A stretch of 64,000 nucleotides of DNA from the NCBI GenBank assembly GCA_020427395.1, contig JAGQON010000011.1:1-64000 (forward strand), in the 5' to 3' direction. Made by a program: the position numbers and the translations under genes. The stretch is from Phycisphaerales bacterium (lineage in GTDB: Bacteria > Planctomycetota > Phycisphaerae > Phycisphaerales > UBA1924). This document shows, piece by piece, positions 15,730 to 24,310 of this stretch (positions are counted from its first letter, which is position 1; the number at the start of each line of letters is the position of its first letter). Below the pieces are notes generated by a model. It was not told where the DNA came from, did not search any database, and saw only the letters and a program-made list of their open reading frames with translations.

Positions 15730-17373
15730 ATGTCTGACGACCATCACATCCCAACCGCCAAGCACGACCTGAACCTCGAGCCGGGCGAGCGCCTGGTTCG
15801 CCCGTTCCATCAGTTCGCCAAGCTGTCGAGCTCTGGCGGCATTGTGCTGCTGCTGATGACCGCGATCGCGATGATCTGGGCGAACACGAATATCGACAGC
15901 TACAACGCTGTGTTTAACGACGCCGAGATCCGAATCTCGTTCTCCGAGAACCCCCACCACGCCCCCGGTGGCGCACATGGTGAGGAAGCCGGCGAGCACG
16001 CCGGCGCTGCGGCGCATCCCGAGGAGCACGCGGACGATCACGGCGATGACACCATGATCGAGAAGGCCGCCGAATCGGTAGAAGATGCCGTGGAGGACAT
16101 GTCGTTCACCGATGTGCCCCACAACCCGGATCACGCGGAGGACGAAGCGGACCACAGCAAATGGCAGCCGCTTGAAAAGGAGCCGTTGTGGTGGCAGGCG
16201 CACTCAGTCGCGCACTGGATCAACGACCTGCTCATGGCGATCTTCTTCCTCGTCGTGGGGCTGGAAATCAAGCGTGAGATCCTCGTGGGCGAGCTCGCAT
16301 CGCCCAAGCGTGCGGCCCTGCCGATCTTCGGTGCCCTGGGCGGCATGATCGGCCCGGCACTGATCTTCGTCGCGTTCAACGCGGGCAAAGAAACCATCGG
16401 TGGCTGGGGTATCCCCATGGCCACCGACATCGCCTTCGCGGTGGGCATCCTGGCGATGCTCGGCTCGCGCGTCCCCAACTCACTCAAGGTCTTCCTGACC
16501 TCGCTGGCGATCGTGGACGACCTTGGCGCGCTGGTGGTCATCGCGGTCTTCTATACCGACAACCTCGCACTGGACTACCTCGGGTATGCCGGCATCGTTG
16601 TGGCCGTGCTGGCCTTCATGAACCTGCTCCGCGTCCGCTGGATCACGCTCTATCTGGTCATGGGGCTCCCGCTCTGGTACTTCGTCTACATGTCAGGCGT
16701 GCATGCGACCATCGCGGGTGTGCTGCTGGCGATGACCATCCCGGCCCACGCACGCGTGAACGCCATCAACTTCGTCTACTCGACCCGCAAGGCCCTCGAT
16801 GTGTTCGAGAACGCGCACGATGACCCCGAGTTCGCGGTGACCGAATCCTCGACGCGTCGTGCGGCTGTCAACGCGATCATCACCAACTCGCGTCAGGTGC
16901 TTCCACCGCTGCACCGGATTGAGCATGTGGTGCACCCGTGGGCCGCGTTCGTGATCATCCCTATCTTCGCGCTGGCCAACGCGGGTATCCCAATCCACGG
17001 CGGTGTCGCCGAGAACCTGAAGGATCCTGCCGCGATCGGTATCATCCTTGGATTGTTCATCGGCAAGCCGCTGGGCATCGTGCTGCTGAGCTGGCTCGCG
17101 TGCACCATGAAGGTCGCCGCGCTCCCCCGCGGTGTCTCGTGGCGGCACATGCTGGGCGCGGGCATGCTGGGCGGCATCGGCTTTACGATGGCGATCTTCA
17201 TCGCGAACCTCGCGTACGCCGACAACATGGCGCACCTCGAGCACGCCAAGCTGGCGATCCTGGTCGCGTCCGCGATCTCGGCCGTGGGCGGCGCGATCGT
17301 GCTGCTGATGTGCAAGGGCAGCCCGGAACCCGAGCCAGAGACACTCGGCCCGCTGGTCGACGACGACGACTAA
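15730..17373 (+). CDS. nhaA: NhaA-type Na+/H+ antiporter with His/acid-rich loop
   Basis: The 547-residue inner-membrane antiporter is longer than the usual 390-450. The NhaA core is intact: FFLVVGLEIKREI, PMATDIAFAVGILAMLGSRVP, the sodium/proton site AIVDDLGALVVIA with the Asp pair, and a late GFTMAIFIANLAY. The extra length lies mainly between helix 1 (about residues 34-52) and helix 2. There, about 75-80 residues hold ten His and many Asp/Glu, on what is the periplasmic side in E. coli NhaA. A hydrophilic tail of some 20 residues closes the protein. The function is export of Na+ or Li+ in exchange for protons. The leader before it may control expression, and a strong terminator follows. 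Confidence 0.93.
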   Translation: MSDDHHIPTAKHDLNLEPGERLVRPFHQFAKLSSSGGIVLLLMTAIAMIWANTNIDSYNAVFNDAEIRISFSENPHHAPGGAHGEEAGEHAGAAAHPEEHADDHGDDTMIEKAAESVEDAVEDMSFTDVPHNPDHAEDEADHSKWQPLEKEPLWWQAHSVAHWINDLLMAIFFLVVGLEIKREILVGELASPKRAALPIFGALGGMIGPALIFVAFNAGKETIGGWGIPMATDIAFAVGILAMLGSRVPNSLKVFLTSLAIVDDLGALVVIAVFYTDNLALDYLGYAGIVVAVLAFMNLLRVRWITLYLVMGLPLWYFVYMSGVHATIAGVLLAMTIPAHARVNAINFVYSTRKALDVFENAHDDPEFAVTESSTRRAAVNAIITNSRQVLPPLHRIEHVVHPWAAFVIIPIFALANAGIPIHGGVAENLKDPAAIGIILGLFIGKPLGIVLLSWLACTMKVAALPRGVSWRHMLGAGMLGGIGFTMAIFIANLAYADNMAHLEHAKLAILVASAISAVGGAIVLLMCKGSPEPEPETLGPLVDDDD

Positions 17374-17393
17374 GCAAACGCAAGACACCCACC

Positions 17394-17420
17394 AGCCCCC
17401 GCTCCATGCGGGGGCTTTTT
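17394..17420 (+). terminator. Rho-independent terminator after nhaA
   Basis: A perfect 9-bp stem, AGCCCCCGC (17394-17402) with GCGGGGGCT (17408-17416), a 5-base loop and a T run. Confidence 0.9.
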
Positions 17421-17467
17421 CATGTCCCTCGTCGCAAGGGCGCGGAGAGATCGTGGGGTGATGATGA

Positions 17468-18514
17468 TCAGAACTCGGGGAACTCGACGCCGGCACCGGA
17501 GCGGTAGGTGCCATCCTCGATGATGTAGAGACCGAGCACCCAGCCGTCGACGACATACGGGTCGATGTAGAAGGTGCCCTGCACACTGCCAAAGCCGACG
17601 ACCGAGTTGCCGAAGTCGACCTCGTGATTGAGGGTGACCTCGACTGCGTCGTAGGGTGTGGGCGGCACGCCGATGCAGCAGCCGTCCCACGGGTTCTGCA
17701 TCATTAGGAGCTCCCTGGTGCTGCTGGCCACAACGGGCAGCAGCGAGTGGCCCTCGATCTGCACGACCTTGCCCTCGAGCAGGTCGAGCCAGCCCGGGAG
17801 CGTGTCCTTGCCGTTCTTGGGGTCGTAGCTCTGCTCGATGGCCTTGAGCGCGTCCCAGGTGAGCACATAGGGCTCCGCTTGCGTGCCCGCGCCCTGCACC
17901 CAGATGTTCGCGCTGACGATGCGGAATGAACCATCCGGGCGCTGCTCATAGCTCGGGGCGGCAGGTGCGGGCTGCGCTTCAGGTAGGATTTCGGGCTTGG
18001 CGTCCGCTGCGACATCAACATTGGCGTCGTTTGTCTGCGGCAGGCTCTTTGCCACGATCTCGGGCTTGGCTTCGGGCTCGTCCGTTGACCGGGCTTCGGG
18101 ACGGACGGGCTTGAGTTCAGTGGAGGGCTTCTGATTGCGTGCGTGCAGTTCCTGAGGCAACTGGTCACGCAGCTCGTTCATCGTGGTGATCAGCGATCCG
18201 GGATCGAAGGCATTCTTGGGTGTTTCGTTGGCGGTGCTGGGCTCGGGCTGTTGCTCAACGGCGACCGAGTCTTGAGCCACCGGTTCAGGGGCCGGTTCGG
18301 GCTGGACCACGATCGGTTCGGGCTGCTCGCTCGCTGTCGCTGCGGGTTGTGGCTGCTCGGTGGTTCTGGGCTGGCGGGGCTGGCGTGTTCTGGGTGCTGG
18401 GTCGCCGGGCTCGGAGGCGGCGGCCTGCTCCTGTTGCTCGGCGCGGACGCGCTGGGCGTAGAGACCGCCGGTGATGAGGCAGAGCAGCAGGATGAAGGAC
18501 CAGAACCAACGCAT
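17468..18514 (-). CDS. DUF3299-like protein with membrane anchor and Pro/Glu-rich linker
   Basis: The 348-residue product has an N-terminal membrane segment (residues 3-20), then about 170 residues rich in Pro, Glu, Gln and Ala, then a compact C-terminal domain of about 140 residues. That domain carries LTWDALKAIEQSY, a GKVVQIEGHSLLPVV strand and LLMMQNPWDGCCIGVPPTP, which fit the DUF3299 pattern of a Cys-Cys followed by Pro-Pro. It is the last gene of an operon with an ABC permease (31 bases away) and ABC ATPase. In proteobacteria DUF3299 proteins occur beside similar ABC genes in zinc-responsive clusters (Vibrio zrg genes are the nearest example I recall). A periplasmic role in metal handling is an inference. 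Confidence 0.7.
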   Translation of the reverse strand: MRWFWSFILLLCLITGGLYAQRVRAEQQEQAAASEPGDPAPRTRQPRQPRTTEQPQPAATASEQPEPIVVQPEPAPEPVAQDSVAVEQQPEPSTANETPKNAFDPGSLITTMNELRDQLPQELHARNQKPSTELKPVRPEARSTDEPEAKPEIVAKSLPQTNDANVDVAADAKPEILPEAQPAPAAPSYEQRPDGSFRIVSANIWVQGAGTQAEPYVLTWDALKAIEQSYDPKNGKDTLPGWLDLLEGKVVQIEGHSLLPVVASSTRELLMMQNPWDGCCIGVPPTPYDAVEVTLNHEVDFGNSVVGFGSVQGTFYIDPYVVDGWVLGLYIIEDGTYRSGAGVEFPEF

Positions 18515-18545
18515 GGCAGATGCCTCCTATGAGCACTACGCCCGA

Positions 18546-19805
18546 TCAGCCGCTGGGTTGCAGCGCTCGCACAACGCTGGTGCGATACGCGACCATGGCG
18601 GGGATGGCACCGGCGACGCAGGAGATCGCGACACTGGCGAGAACAATGATGAGGTAGCCGTCGATGGGAAGAGCGGGTTCGACGACGATCCCGACCCGCT
18701 GCGCGAGGACCTTGGTGACCAGCAGCCCGCCCGCCAACGCGAGCAGCACCCCCACCCCCCCGCCGATGAGCCCGATCAGCGCACTCTCGGTGAGCACCAG
18801 CCCGAAGACGCGGGTGCGCGAGGCGCCGAGCACACGCAGGACCGCGATCTGACGCTTGCGCTGCTCCATGGAGTTGTACAGCGCCAGCAGGATCGAGACG
18901 CCCGAGGAGAGCATCACGGCGATGGCCATCGCCAGCAGAATCTGATCGATGTTCGACACAATCTGGAAGAGCCCGCCCACCGAGTCGGCGGGGTTGGCGA
19001 CGGTCCAGTTGGGATCGCGGCGCAGGGCCGAGAGCACCTGCGTCAGGGCGGCCTTACGCTCGCCCAGCGACGCGTAGATCGCGGTGATCTTCATGTCATC
19101 CGCGACAAGATCCTCGCCCGTCGTCACGATGCCGTGCCCGAAGATCGCCTCACGCCGATCATGTGCGTGGAGGATCCACGACGATTCGAGCGGCGTGAAG
19201 ATCGCCCGGTCGTGCGCTGTATGCGTAGGGCTGAGAATGCCCACGACGCGGAAGGCAAACTGGTCGTGCGTGTGCCCGCCCTCTGTACGCGGGGCCCCGT
19301 GCTCAAGATTGATCTCATCACCGAGCGAAAGCCCGAGTCTTGCGGCGGCATCGCTGCCCACAACCACCTCGAAGGGGGCCGCGAAGTACGCGCCCTGATC
19401 GAGCGACCACGACAACCCCTGCACAGGCTGGAAATCGTTGAAGAACGATTCGTCTGTGCCCATGACGGGGGCGTCTTTGTAGGAATCGCCCAGCTGCGTC
19501 GGCACGCTCCACGCGAAGGGGTAGGAACGCTTGAGCTCGAGGTACTGGGCCCATGTGATGGGGTTGCCCGGCGCCTGGGCGTAGAACATGGAGTTGAGCA
19601 CGCTGGGCAGCGGCCCGGGCTCCTTGGAAATCAGCATCTGCACATTGCCCGTGCCGCGCTTGAAGCTGTTCTCCCCGGCGTCGCGCATGGAAATCAGCAG
19701 CGTGACGAGCCCGACGGCGATGGCCACGCTCAGGATGGTCACCACGCTGGAGAAGAAACGGTGCCGCATCGAGCGGGTCACGATGTTCCAGTCGCTCATC
19801 GCCAT
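18546..19805 (-). CDS. ABC transporter permease, MacB/FtsX (LolE-like) family
   Basis: The 419-residue membrane protein has one N-terminal helix (about residues 16-38), a large periplasmic domain (about 40-270) and three C-terminal helices, the standard type VII ABC layout. The cytoplasmic coupling region reads ALYNSMEQRKRQIAVLRVLGASR. The periplasmic domain holds a His-rich GGHTHDQFAFRVVGILSPTHT segment and further His at HAHDRREAIFGHG, which is compatible with metal or chaperone contact. The ATG overlaps the stop of the ATPase gene, so the two are translationally coupled. This family usually transfers mechanical force across the membrane or extracts lipoproteins; no direct substrate can be read. 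Confidence 0.87.
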   Translation of the reverse strand: MAMSDWNIVTRSMRHRFFSSVVTILSVAIAVGLVTLLISMRDAGENSFKRGTGNVQMLISKEPGPLPSVLNSMFYAQAPGNPITWAQYLELKRSYPFAWSVPTQLGDSYKDAPVMGTDESFFNDFQPVQGLSWSLDQGAYFAAPFEVVVGSDAAARLGLSLGDEINLEHGAPRTEGGHTHDQFAFRVVGILSPTHTAHDRAIFTPLESSWILHAHDRREAIFGHGIVTTGEDLVADDMKITAIYASLGERKAALTQVLSALRRDPNWTVANPADSVGGLFQIVSNIDQILLAMAIAVMLSSGVSILLALYNSMEQRKRQIAVLRVLGASRTRVFGLVLTESALIGLIGGGVGVLLALAGGLLVTKVLAQRVGIVVEPALPIDGYLIIVLASVAISCVAGAIPAMVAYRTSVVRALQPSG

Positions 19806-20503
19806 CAGGCACCCCCCGCCTTCTGGAGCTGCTCGTGCGGGGCCAGAAGGTGCTCGGCCCGGTCGAATCGATCGAGGAATCGCCGGTCGTGGGTGACGCA
19901 GAGCAGCGCGGCCCCACTGCTGCGACAGGCCTGCTGGAGAAGGTCAAGGGCGACCTCGGCGTTGTCAGGATCCAGCGAGGCCGTGGGTTCATCTGCCAGC
20001 ACGAGGGCGGGGTCACAGGCGAGGGCGCGGGCGATGGCGACCCGCTGCTGCTGCCCGATGCTGAGCTGCTCAACACGTCGCGTGGGCGTCGTGATGCCCA
20101 GCGAATCGAGCAGCGCCCGGGATCGGGCACCGTGTGCCCCTCGTGGGATGTCCGAGAACATGAGGGCGGCCATCACATTTTCTTCGGCGCTGAAGCCCAT
20201 GAGCAGGTGGTGGGTCTGGAAGACCATGCCCAGCGTCCGCCCCCGGAACCGGTCGCGTGTGTGCCCACGGAGCTGGTGGGGGTTGGTGCCCGAGACGAGG
20301 ATGGTACCGGCTGTGGGGTCCATGAGACCGGCGATGAGGTGGAGCAGGGTGGACTTGCCCGAGCCCGAAGAACCGGTCAGGACGAGCTGCTGGGCGGGTT
20401 GGAGGGTGAGCTCTGGGACCTTGATCGCGGGGATCGGTTCATGGGCGTATCGGTGCTCGAGCCCGGAAATGGCGAGCACGGGATGGGATTGATCGCTGGG
20501 CAT
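19805..20503 (-). CDS. ABC transporter ATP-binding protein, LolD/MacB type
   Basis: The 232-residue ATPase has a Walker A GSSGSGKST (about residue 40), a Q-loop at VFQTHH, the ABC signature LSIGQQQRVAIARAL, Walker B ALVLADEPTASLD and the switch His in VTHDRRF. It powers the permease encoded next, with which it overlaps at the stop/start. It is the first gene of the three-gene operon ending with the DUF3299-like protein. A TACGCT hexamer lies 6 nt upstream of the ATG. Confidence 0.93.
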   Translation of the reverse strand: MPSDQSHPVLAISGLEHRYAHEPIPAIKVPELTLQPAQQLVLTGSSGSGKSTLLHLIAGLMDPTAGTILVSGTNPHQLRGHTRDRFRGRTLGMVFQTHHLLMGFSAEENVMAALMFSDIPRGAHGARSRALLDSLGITTPTRRVEQLSIGQQQRVAIARALACDPALVLADEPTASLDPDNAEVALDLLQQACRSSGAALLCVTHDRRFLDRFDRAEHLLAPHEQLQKAGGA

Positions 20504-20509
20504 CAGGAG

Positions 20510-20515
20510 AGCGTA
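20510..20515 (-). promoter_or_regulatory. -10 like element, leaderless start of ABC operon
   Basis: On the minus strand TACGCT ends 6 nt before the ATG at 20503. I searched 20504-20697 by eye for a Zur-type palindrome and found no convincing one. Confidence 0.35.
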
Positions 20516-20697
20516 GTTTCGATTTGCGGGTCTGATTTCGGTCTGGAAGATGAAATCGGAAGACCCAATCTGAATGAACGGACCTTGTTTGGGTATAACG
20601 ACTGGAAAATTCAGGTGGTTTTGGTTTGTAATTCCCCCTCGGATGCGGTTACGCTGTACTCAGTATCCAAAAACCCCATTTCTGGAGGACAAACAAG

Positions 20698-22062
20698 ATG
20701 TTTCGAATTTCAGCTATTGCAGCGCTGGCTGCGAGCTGTGGTGTTGCCGCCGCAGTTCCCGATGTTGTCTGTGGCACGCTCGACGATGTTCAGCATTACG
20801 GTGTCGTAGGCGATGTCCGCGCGTACGCGGTCGGTACCACCGCGTGCAACGCGGGTGATGTGAACCTGAACTGGATCGACGGTTCGCCCAACCACCCCGT
20901 CATCTCCTGCACCATCTACAAGCTCAAAGACGGTCGTCTTGAGCAGCTCGGTGTGACCTTCGTCAAGCACTCGTTCGCGTCGCTCCAGGGCAACGCGTGT
21001 GGTTTCGGCTGTGGTTCGGGCGGCACCTTCCAGGCGCTCGGCCCGGGCTGTTCGGACCCGTACGGGGCCGGCCTCAACGGCGGTCAGACCGGTCTTGGCC
21101 CGCGTAGCGAAATCAACGCGTTCAACGGCCAGTTCGTCTACCCCTTCACCACGATCAACCAGAGCGGCAACGCGATCTTCAAGCGCATCCAGGTCCCCGC
21201 GGCCGAGATGCCCGATGCCGCTGCTCAGTTCTTCGTCGAAGGTCAGTACACGATCAAGGACGAGATCCAGGCCAACGGCCAGCCGTACATCGATCCCTCG
21301 ACCGGTCGCCCCGTGAACTGGAACAACGCCAGCTACGAGCGGATGAATGTCCAGGCCAGCGGTACGGCGAGCACCACTGGCGCGACCTTCCGTGGCCGTC
21401 CGGCGATCTACGCCTGGCAGGACCACGGCAACGGCACGAACAACCCTGACCTCTCGGTTGAGATCGTTGAAGTCCCCGTCCCCGACGAGGGTCTGCTGCA
21501 TGTCGCGTGCAAGGTCACTGACCTTGGCGACGGCACCTGGCGCTACGACTACGCCGTGCACAACCAGAACTCCGACCTCAATGTCGGCTCGTTCTCGGTT
21601 CCCAACGGCGGCTCGGCCAGCGACTTCTACTTCAACGATATCGACCACCACGACGGACCTGACTCGCTGATCTCCGGCGACGACTGGGCACCCGTTGAGG
21701 GCGCTGGTTCGGTTTCGTGGTCGTGTGATTCGTTCATCGGCAACCCCAACGCGAACGCGATTCGCTGGGGCACGATGTACAACTTCTCGTTCGTCAGCGA
21801 CGCCGCCCCCGTGGACGGCGAAGTCACTGTCGGCATGTGGAAGCTCCCCGGTATGCAGCTCACCGCCAATGTTCAGGTCCCCGGCGCAGGCGTCTGCATC
21901 GCTGACCTGACCGGCGACGGCATGCTCGACTTCTTCGATGTCAGCGCCTTCCTCAACGCGTTCAACGCGCAGGATCCGGCCGCCGACTTCGACGACAACG
22001 GCATGTACGACTTCTTCGACGTCAGCGCGTTCCTCAACGCGTTCAACGCCGGCTGCCCGTAA
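20698..22062 (+). CDS. Secreted GC-type dockerin-anchored protein
   Basis: The 454-residue protein has a signal peptide (cleavage near VAAAVP) and a strong Shine-Dalgarno (TGGAGGA) before the ATG. The body is Asn/Gly/Asp-rich and beta-type, with several Cys in the first 130 residues and no recognised catalytic motif. The last 55 residues hold two EF-hand-like repeats (DLTGDGMLDFFDVSAFLNAF and DFDDNGMYDFFDVSAFLNAF) and end in Gly-Cys-Pro. This is the GC-type dockerin found in Phycisphaerae-like planctomycetes, thought to anchor proteins at the cell surface or in complexes. A long untranslated region (20504-20697) and a strong terminator suggest a well-expressed single gene. Confidence 0.82.
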   Translation: MFRISAIAALAASCGVAAAVPDVVCGTLDDVQHYGVVGDVRAYAVGTTACNAGDVNLNWIDGSPNHPVISCTIYKLKDGRLEQLGVTFVKHSFASLQGNACGFGCGSGGTFQALGPGCSDPYGAGLNGGQTGLGPRSEINAFNGQFVYPFTTINQSGNAIFKRIQVPAAEMPDAAAQFFVEGQYTIKDEIQANGQPYIDPSTGRPVNWNNASYERMNVQASGTASTTGATFRGRPAIYAWQDHGNGTNNPDLSVEIVEVPVPDEGLLHVACKVTDLGDGTWRYDYAVHNQNSDLNVGSFSVPNGGSASDFYFNDIDHHDGPDSLISGDDWAPVEGAGSVSWSCDSFIGNPNANAIRWGTMYNFSFVSDAAPVDGEVTVGMWKLPGMQLTANVQVPGAGVCIADLTGDGMLDFFDVSAFLNAFNAQDPAADFDDNGMYDFFDVSAFLNAFNAGCP

Positions 22063-22105
22063 TCTGATCTCGCCCACACGGGCCTGATCACATCTGTTTG
22101 TTCCC

Positions 22106-22138
22106 AATCCCCGCCCGGCAACGGGCGGGGATTTTTTC
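22106..22138 (+). terminator. Rho-independent terminator
   Basis: A perfect 12-bp stem, AATCCCCGCCCG (22106-22117) with CGGGCGGGGATT (22122-22133), a GCAA tetraloop, then a T run to 22137. Confidence 0.93.
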
Positions 22139-22160
22139 TGCGCATGTCGTATTGGCTCGG

Positions 22161-22166
22161 TACACT
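22161..22166 (+). promoter_or_regulatory. -10 like element, leaderless start for upp
   Basis: TACACT ends 6 nt before the ATG at 22173; no ribosome binding site lies in between. Confidence 0.5.
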
Positions 22167-22172
22167 GTGCGC

Positions 22173-22820
22173 ATGCCCACGCACCTCGACACCGGCGTCG
22201 TTGTCTTCGATCACCCACTCATTGCGCACAAGCTCGCGAGCATCCGCGACAAGAACACCGGGCACCGCTCGTTCCGCGCGGCGCTCTCGCAGATCGCCGG
22301 GCTCATGGTCTACGAGGTCACGCGGGCGTTGCCGACCCGAGAGCAACGCATCGAGACGCCGGTAACGCAGACCACCTGCCGGGTGCTGGCCGGCGCGATC
22401 ACGATTGTTCCGGTGCTGCGGGCGGGTCTGGGGATGATCGACGGCATGCTCGAGGTCATGCCCGAGGCCCGCGTAGGGCACCTTGGGCTGGCGCGTGATG
22501 AAGTAACACTCGAGGCGCACGCCTATCTCAACAAGCTCCCGCGCGACCTTGACGCGGGGCCGGTGATCCTCGTGGACCCCATGCTGGCGACGGGCGGTAG
22601 CGCCTCGGCGGCGCTGACGATGCTGCGTCAGGCGGGCGCGACCGATATCCGGATGATCTGCCTCGTCGCGGCCCCGGAAGGTGTCGCGCGCATGCGACGC
22701 GACCACCCGGATGTCAGGATCTACGCCGCGGCCATGGACGAGCGACTCGATGAACGCGGGTACATCGTGCCGGGGCTGGGCGACGCCGGTGATCGGATGT
22801 ACGGCACCGTCGAGCCCTGA
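22173..22820 (+). CDS. upp: Uracil phosphoribosyltransferase
   Basis: The 215-residue enzyme converts uracil and PRPP to UMP. It has the family start (a DHPLIAHKL helix and RDKNTGHRSFR), the VPVLRAGLGMIDGM segment, the PRPP-binding loop VILVDPMLATGGSA and the C-terminal YIVPGLGDAGDRMYGT uracil-binding block. Length matches E. coli Upp (208). The ATG at 22173 gives the family N-terminus; the open frame upstream covers the previous terminator. Its stop abuts the stop of a convergent cytosine deaminase gene, linking the two salvage steps physically. Confidence 0.97.
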   Translation: MPTHLDTGVVVFDHPLIAHKLASIRDKNTGHRSFRAALSQIAGLMVYEVTRALPTREQRIETPVTQTTCRVLAGAITIVPVLRAGLGMIDGMLEVMPEARVGHLGLARDEVTLEAHAYLNKLPRDLDAGPVILVDPMLATGGSASAALTMLRQAGATDIRMICLVAAPEGVARMRRDHPDVRIYAAAMDERLDERGYIVPGLGDAGDRMYGTVEP

Positions 22821-23288
22821 TCAGGACTCGGGCGGGATGCCGATATCCTCGTTCCACAGCTCGGGGTGCTCGGCGATGAAGGTCTTCATCAGCCCGACGC
22901 AGCGTGGGTCGTTGGCCAGGACGATCTCCACACCCTCCTGCTGCATCCAGTCCTCACGGCCGAGGAAGGTTTCGTGCTCGCCGATGACGACGCGCGGGAT
23001 CTTGTGCAGGATGGCGGTGCCGGTGCACATGGCGCATGGGGAGAGCGTGGAAGCAAGCGTGAGCGTGTGCCAGTCGCGCCGGCGTCCGGCGTGGCGGATG
23101 CAGACCGTCTCGGCGTGGGCCGTGGAATCGCCCGATTGAACGCGTTCGTTATGACCGACGGCCACGATGTTGCCGTGCGCATCGATCAGCGCCGAGCCGA
23201 TAGGGATGCCGCCCTCGTCGCGTGACTTGATCGCTTGCTGGTATGCGGCGTCGAGCGCTCGCTGGTCATTGGGCGTAAGTGTGCTCAT
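22821..23288 (-). CDS. Cytosine deaminase, yeast FCY1-like small type
   Basis: The 155-residue zinc deaminase has HAETVC (zinc His and catalytic Glu) and LSPCAMCTG (zinc Cys pair). Unlike TadA or guanine deaminase, the C-terminus (PRCVGLMKTFIAEHPELWNEDIG) closely follows yeast cytosine deaminase, including the final Trp-x-Glu-Asp-Ile-Gly. Yeast FCY1 is 158 residues and turns cytosine into uracil. The gene is tail-to-tail with upp, which uses uracil, so the pair would make UMP from cytosine. The E. coli enzyme CodA is unrelated in fold. TACCCT lies 6 nt before the ATG. A related nucleoside or base deaminase activity cannot be excluded. Confidence 0.85.
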   Translation of the reverse strand: MSTLTPNDQRALDAAYQQAIKSRDEGGIPIGSALIDAHGNIVAVGHNERVQSGDSTAHAETVCIRHAGRRRDWHTLTLASTLSPCAMCTGTAILHKIPRVVIGEHETFLGREDWMQQEGVEIVLANDPRCVGLMKTFIAEHPELWNEDIGIPPES

Positions 23289-23294
23289 ACCCGT

Positions 23295-23300
23295 AGGGTA
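23295..23300 (-). promoter_or_regulatory. -10 like element, leaderless start
   Basis: On the minus strand TACCCT ends 6 nt before the ATG at 23288, in the 12-base gap between two minus-strand genes. Confidence 0.4.
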
Positions 23301-24137
23301 TCAGCCGGGGGGCGTGTCGTTCTTCTCGATGATGACCGGATTGCGTACGAGCGGATCGGCATCGATCTTGATGAACTCGGCCTCCAGATGAAAGTGGATC
23401 GGCTCGAAGAATGTCCCGGGCAGCTCGGAGACCCACGGGTCCTGCAGGTGCCGCAGCAGCGCGTAGGGCACGCTGGCATGGACCTCGACGAGGTTGGGGT
23501 CGTCGCTGAGCACGATGGCTTCGACGCTGCCGTGCTTGGGGCCGCCATCGAGTGCCCCGGGGGTGGCGTTGACGCCCGCGTTCACGCGCCCGCCCAGCGT
23601 GTCGTTTGGATCGGAGAGCAGGTACTGGTTGTTGGCGGTGGCGGGCAGCTCGCACGCCTTGAGGTCGCCCAGCCCGTACTTGAGGTGCATGAGCGCGGTG
23701 CCGTCGTGATACTTGATGGGCTGGTTGAAGCGCACGCCGCTGATCGAGATATCGATGCTCGTGCCGGGGTCGATTCCCTTGAAGAAGGCCCTGCTGTTGT
23801 CGGCCTTAGTGAGCCCGACGCGGATGACGGCCCCCTGCGGGTGACCTGCTCCGGTCTCGATGCGTGTGCCGCCGAGCGTGGCGTAGGCGAGGGCGTTGGA
23901 ATCGCCGAGTTGCTCGCCGCCAACGGGTGCGGTGAATGGGACGACGAGCGAGTAGCGCTGCATCTCACCGCCGGCGATCCATGAGATCGTGATGCGAGGC
24001 TGCTGCTCCTGCTCAACAAGAAGGAGTGTTGGTCGCTTTGGCGTACGGGGCTGGGGATCGGGGCTGGCGTACGCAGGAAGAGCGATGCAAGCGATCGCAA
24101 ACAAAGCCACAACAAAGGTCCGCAAACTCTGGGTCAT
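23301..24137 (-). CDS. Secreted protein of unknown function
   Basis: The 278-residue product has a clear signal peptide (cleavage near PAYAS). The mature protein looks beta-rich, with no Cys pairs and no recognised enzymatic motif. Segments such as GSVEAIVLSDDPNLVEVHASVPYALL suggest a fold built of strands. It lies upstream of the deaminase on the same strand with only 12 bases between, so co-transcription is possible, yet both genes carry their own -10 like element. The family was not recognised. Confidence 0.7.
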   Translation of the reverse strand: MTQSLRTFVVALFAIACIALPAYASPDPQPRTPKRPTLLLVEQEQQPRITISWIAGGEMQRYSLVVPFTAPVGGEQLGDSNALAYATLGGTRIETGAGHPQGAVIRVGLTKADNSRAFFKGIDPGTSIDISISGVRFNQPIKYHDGTALMHLKYGLGDLKACELPATANNQYLLSDPNDTLGGRVNAGVNATPGALDGGPKHGSVEAIVLSDDPNLVEVHASVPYALLRHLQDPWVSELPGTFFEPIHFHLEAEFIKIDADPLVRNPVIIEKNDTPPG

Positions 24138-24143
24138 GCTTCA

Positions 24144-24149
24144 AATATA
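24144..24149 (-). promoter_or_regulatory. -10 like element with possible -35
   Basis: On the minus strand TATATT ends 6 nt before the ATG at 24137, and TTGTGC (24166-24171) sits 16 bases further upstream as a plausible -35. Confidence 0.5.
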
Positions 24150-24310
24150 GCCCGCTGAGCATTTCGCACAAGGGAATCTCGAATTCGGCAACCGCAATCC
24201 CTGCAGGATCGAATAAGATCTTGCTCACTCGAGCCACGGGCATATGTGCACAATCGCCCGGGCACCGGCGGCACGGTTCTCGATGCTGCCCGACACAGAA
24301 AGGAACCCCG

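Noticed and set aside
20504..20697. Zur-type operator in front of the ABC/DUF3299 operon
   Set aside because: A GTATAAC half-site near 20600 has no matching second half at the expected spacing.
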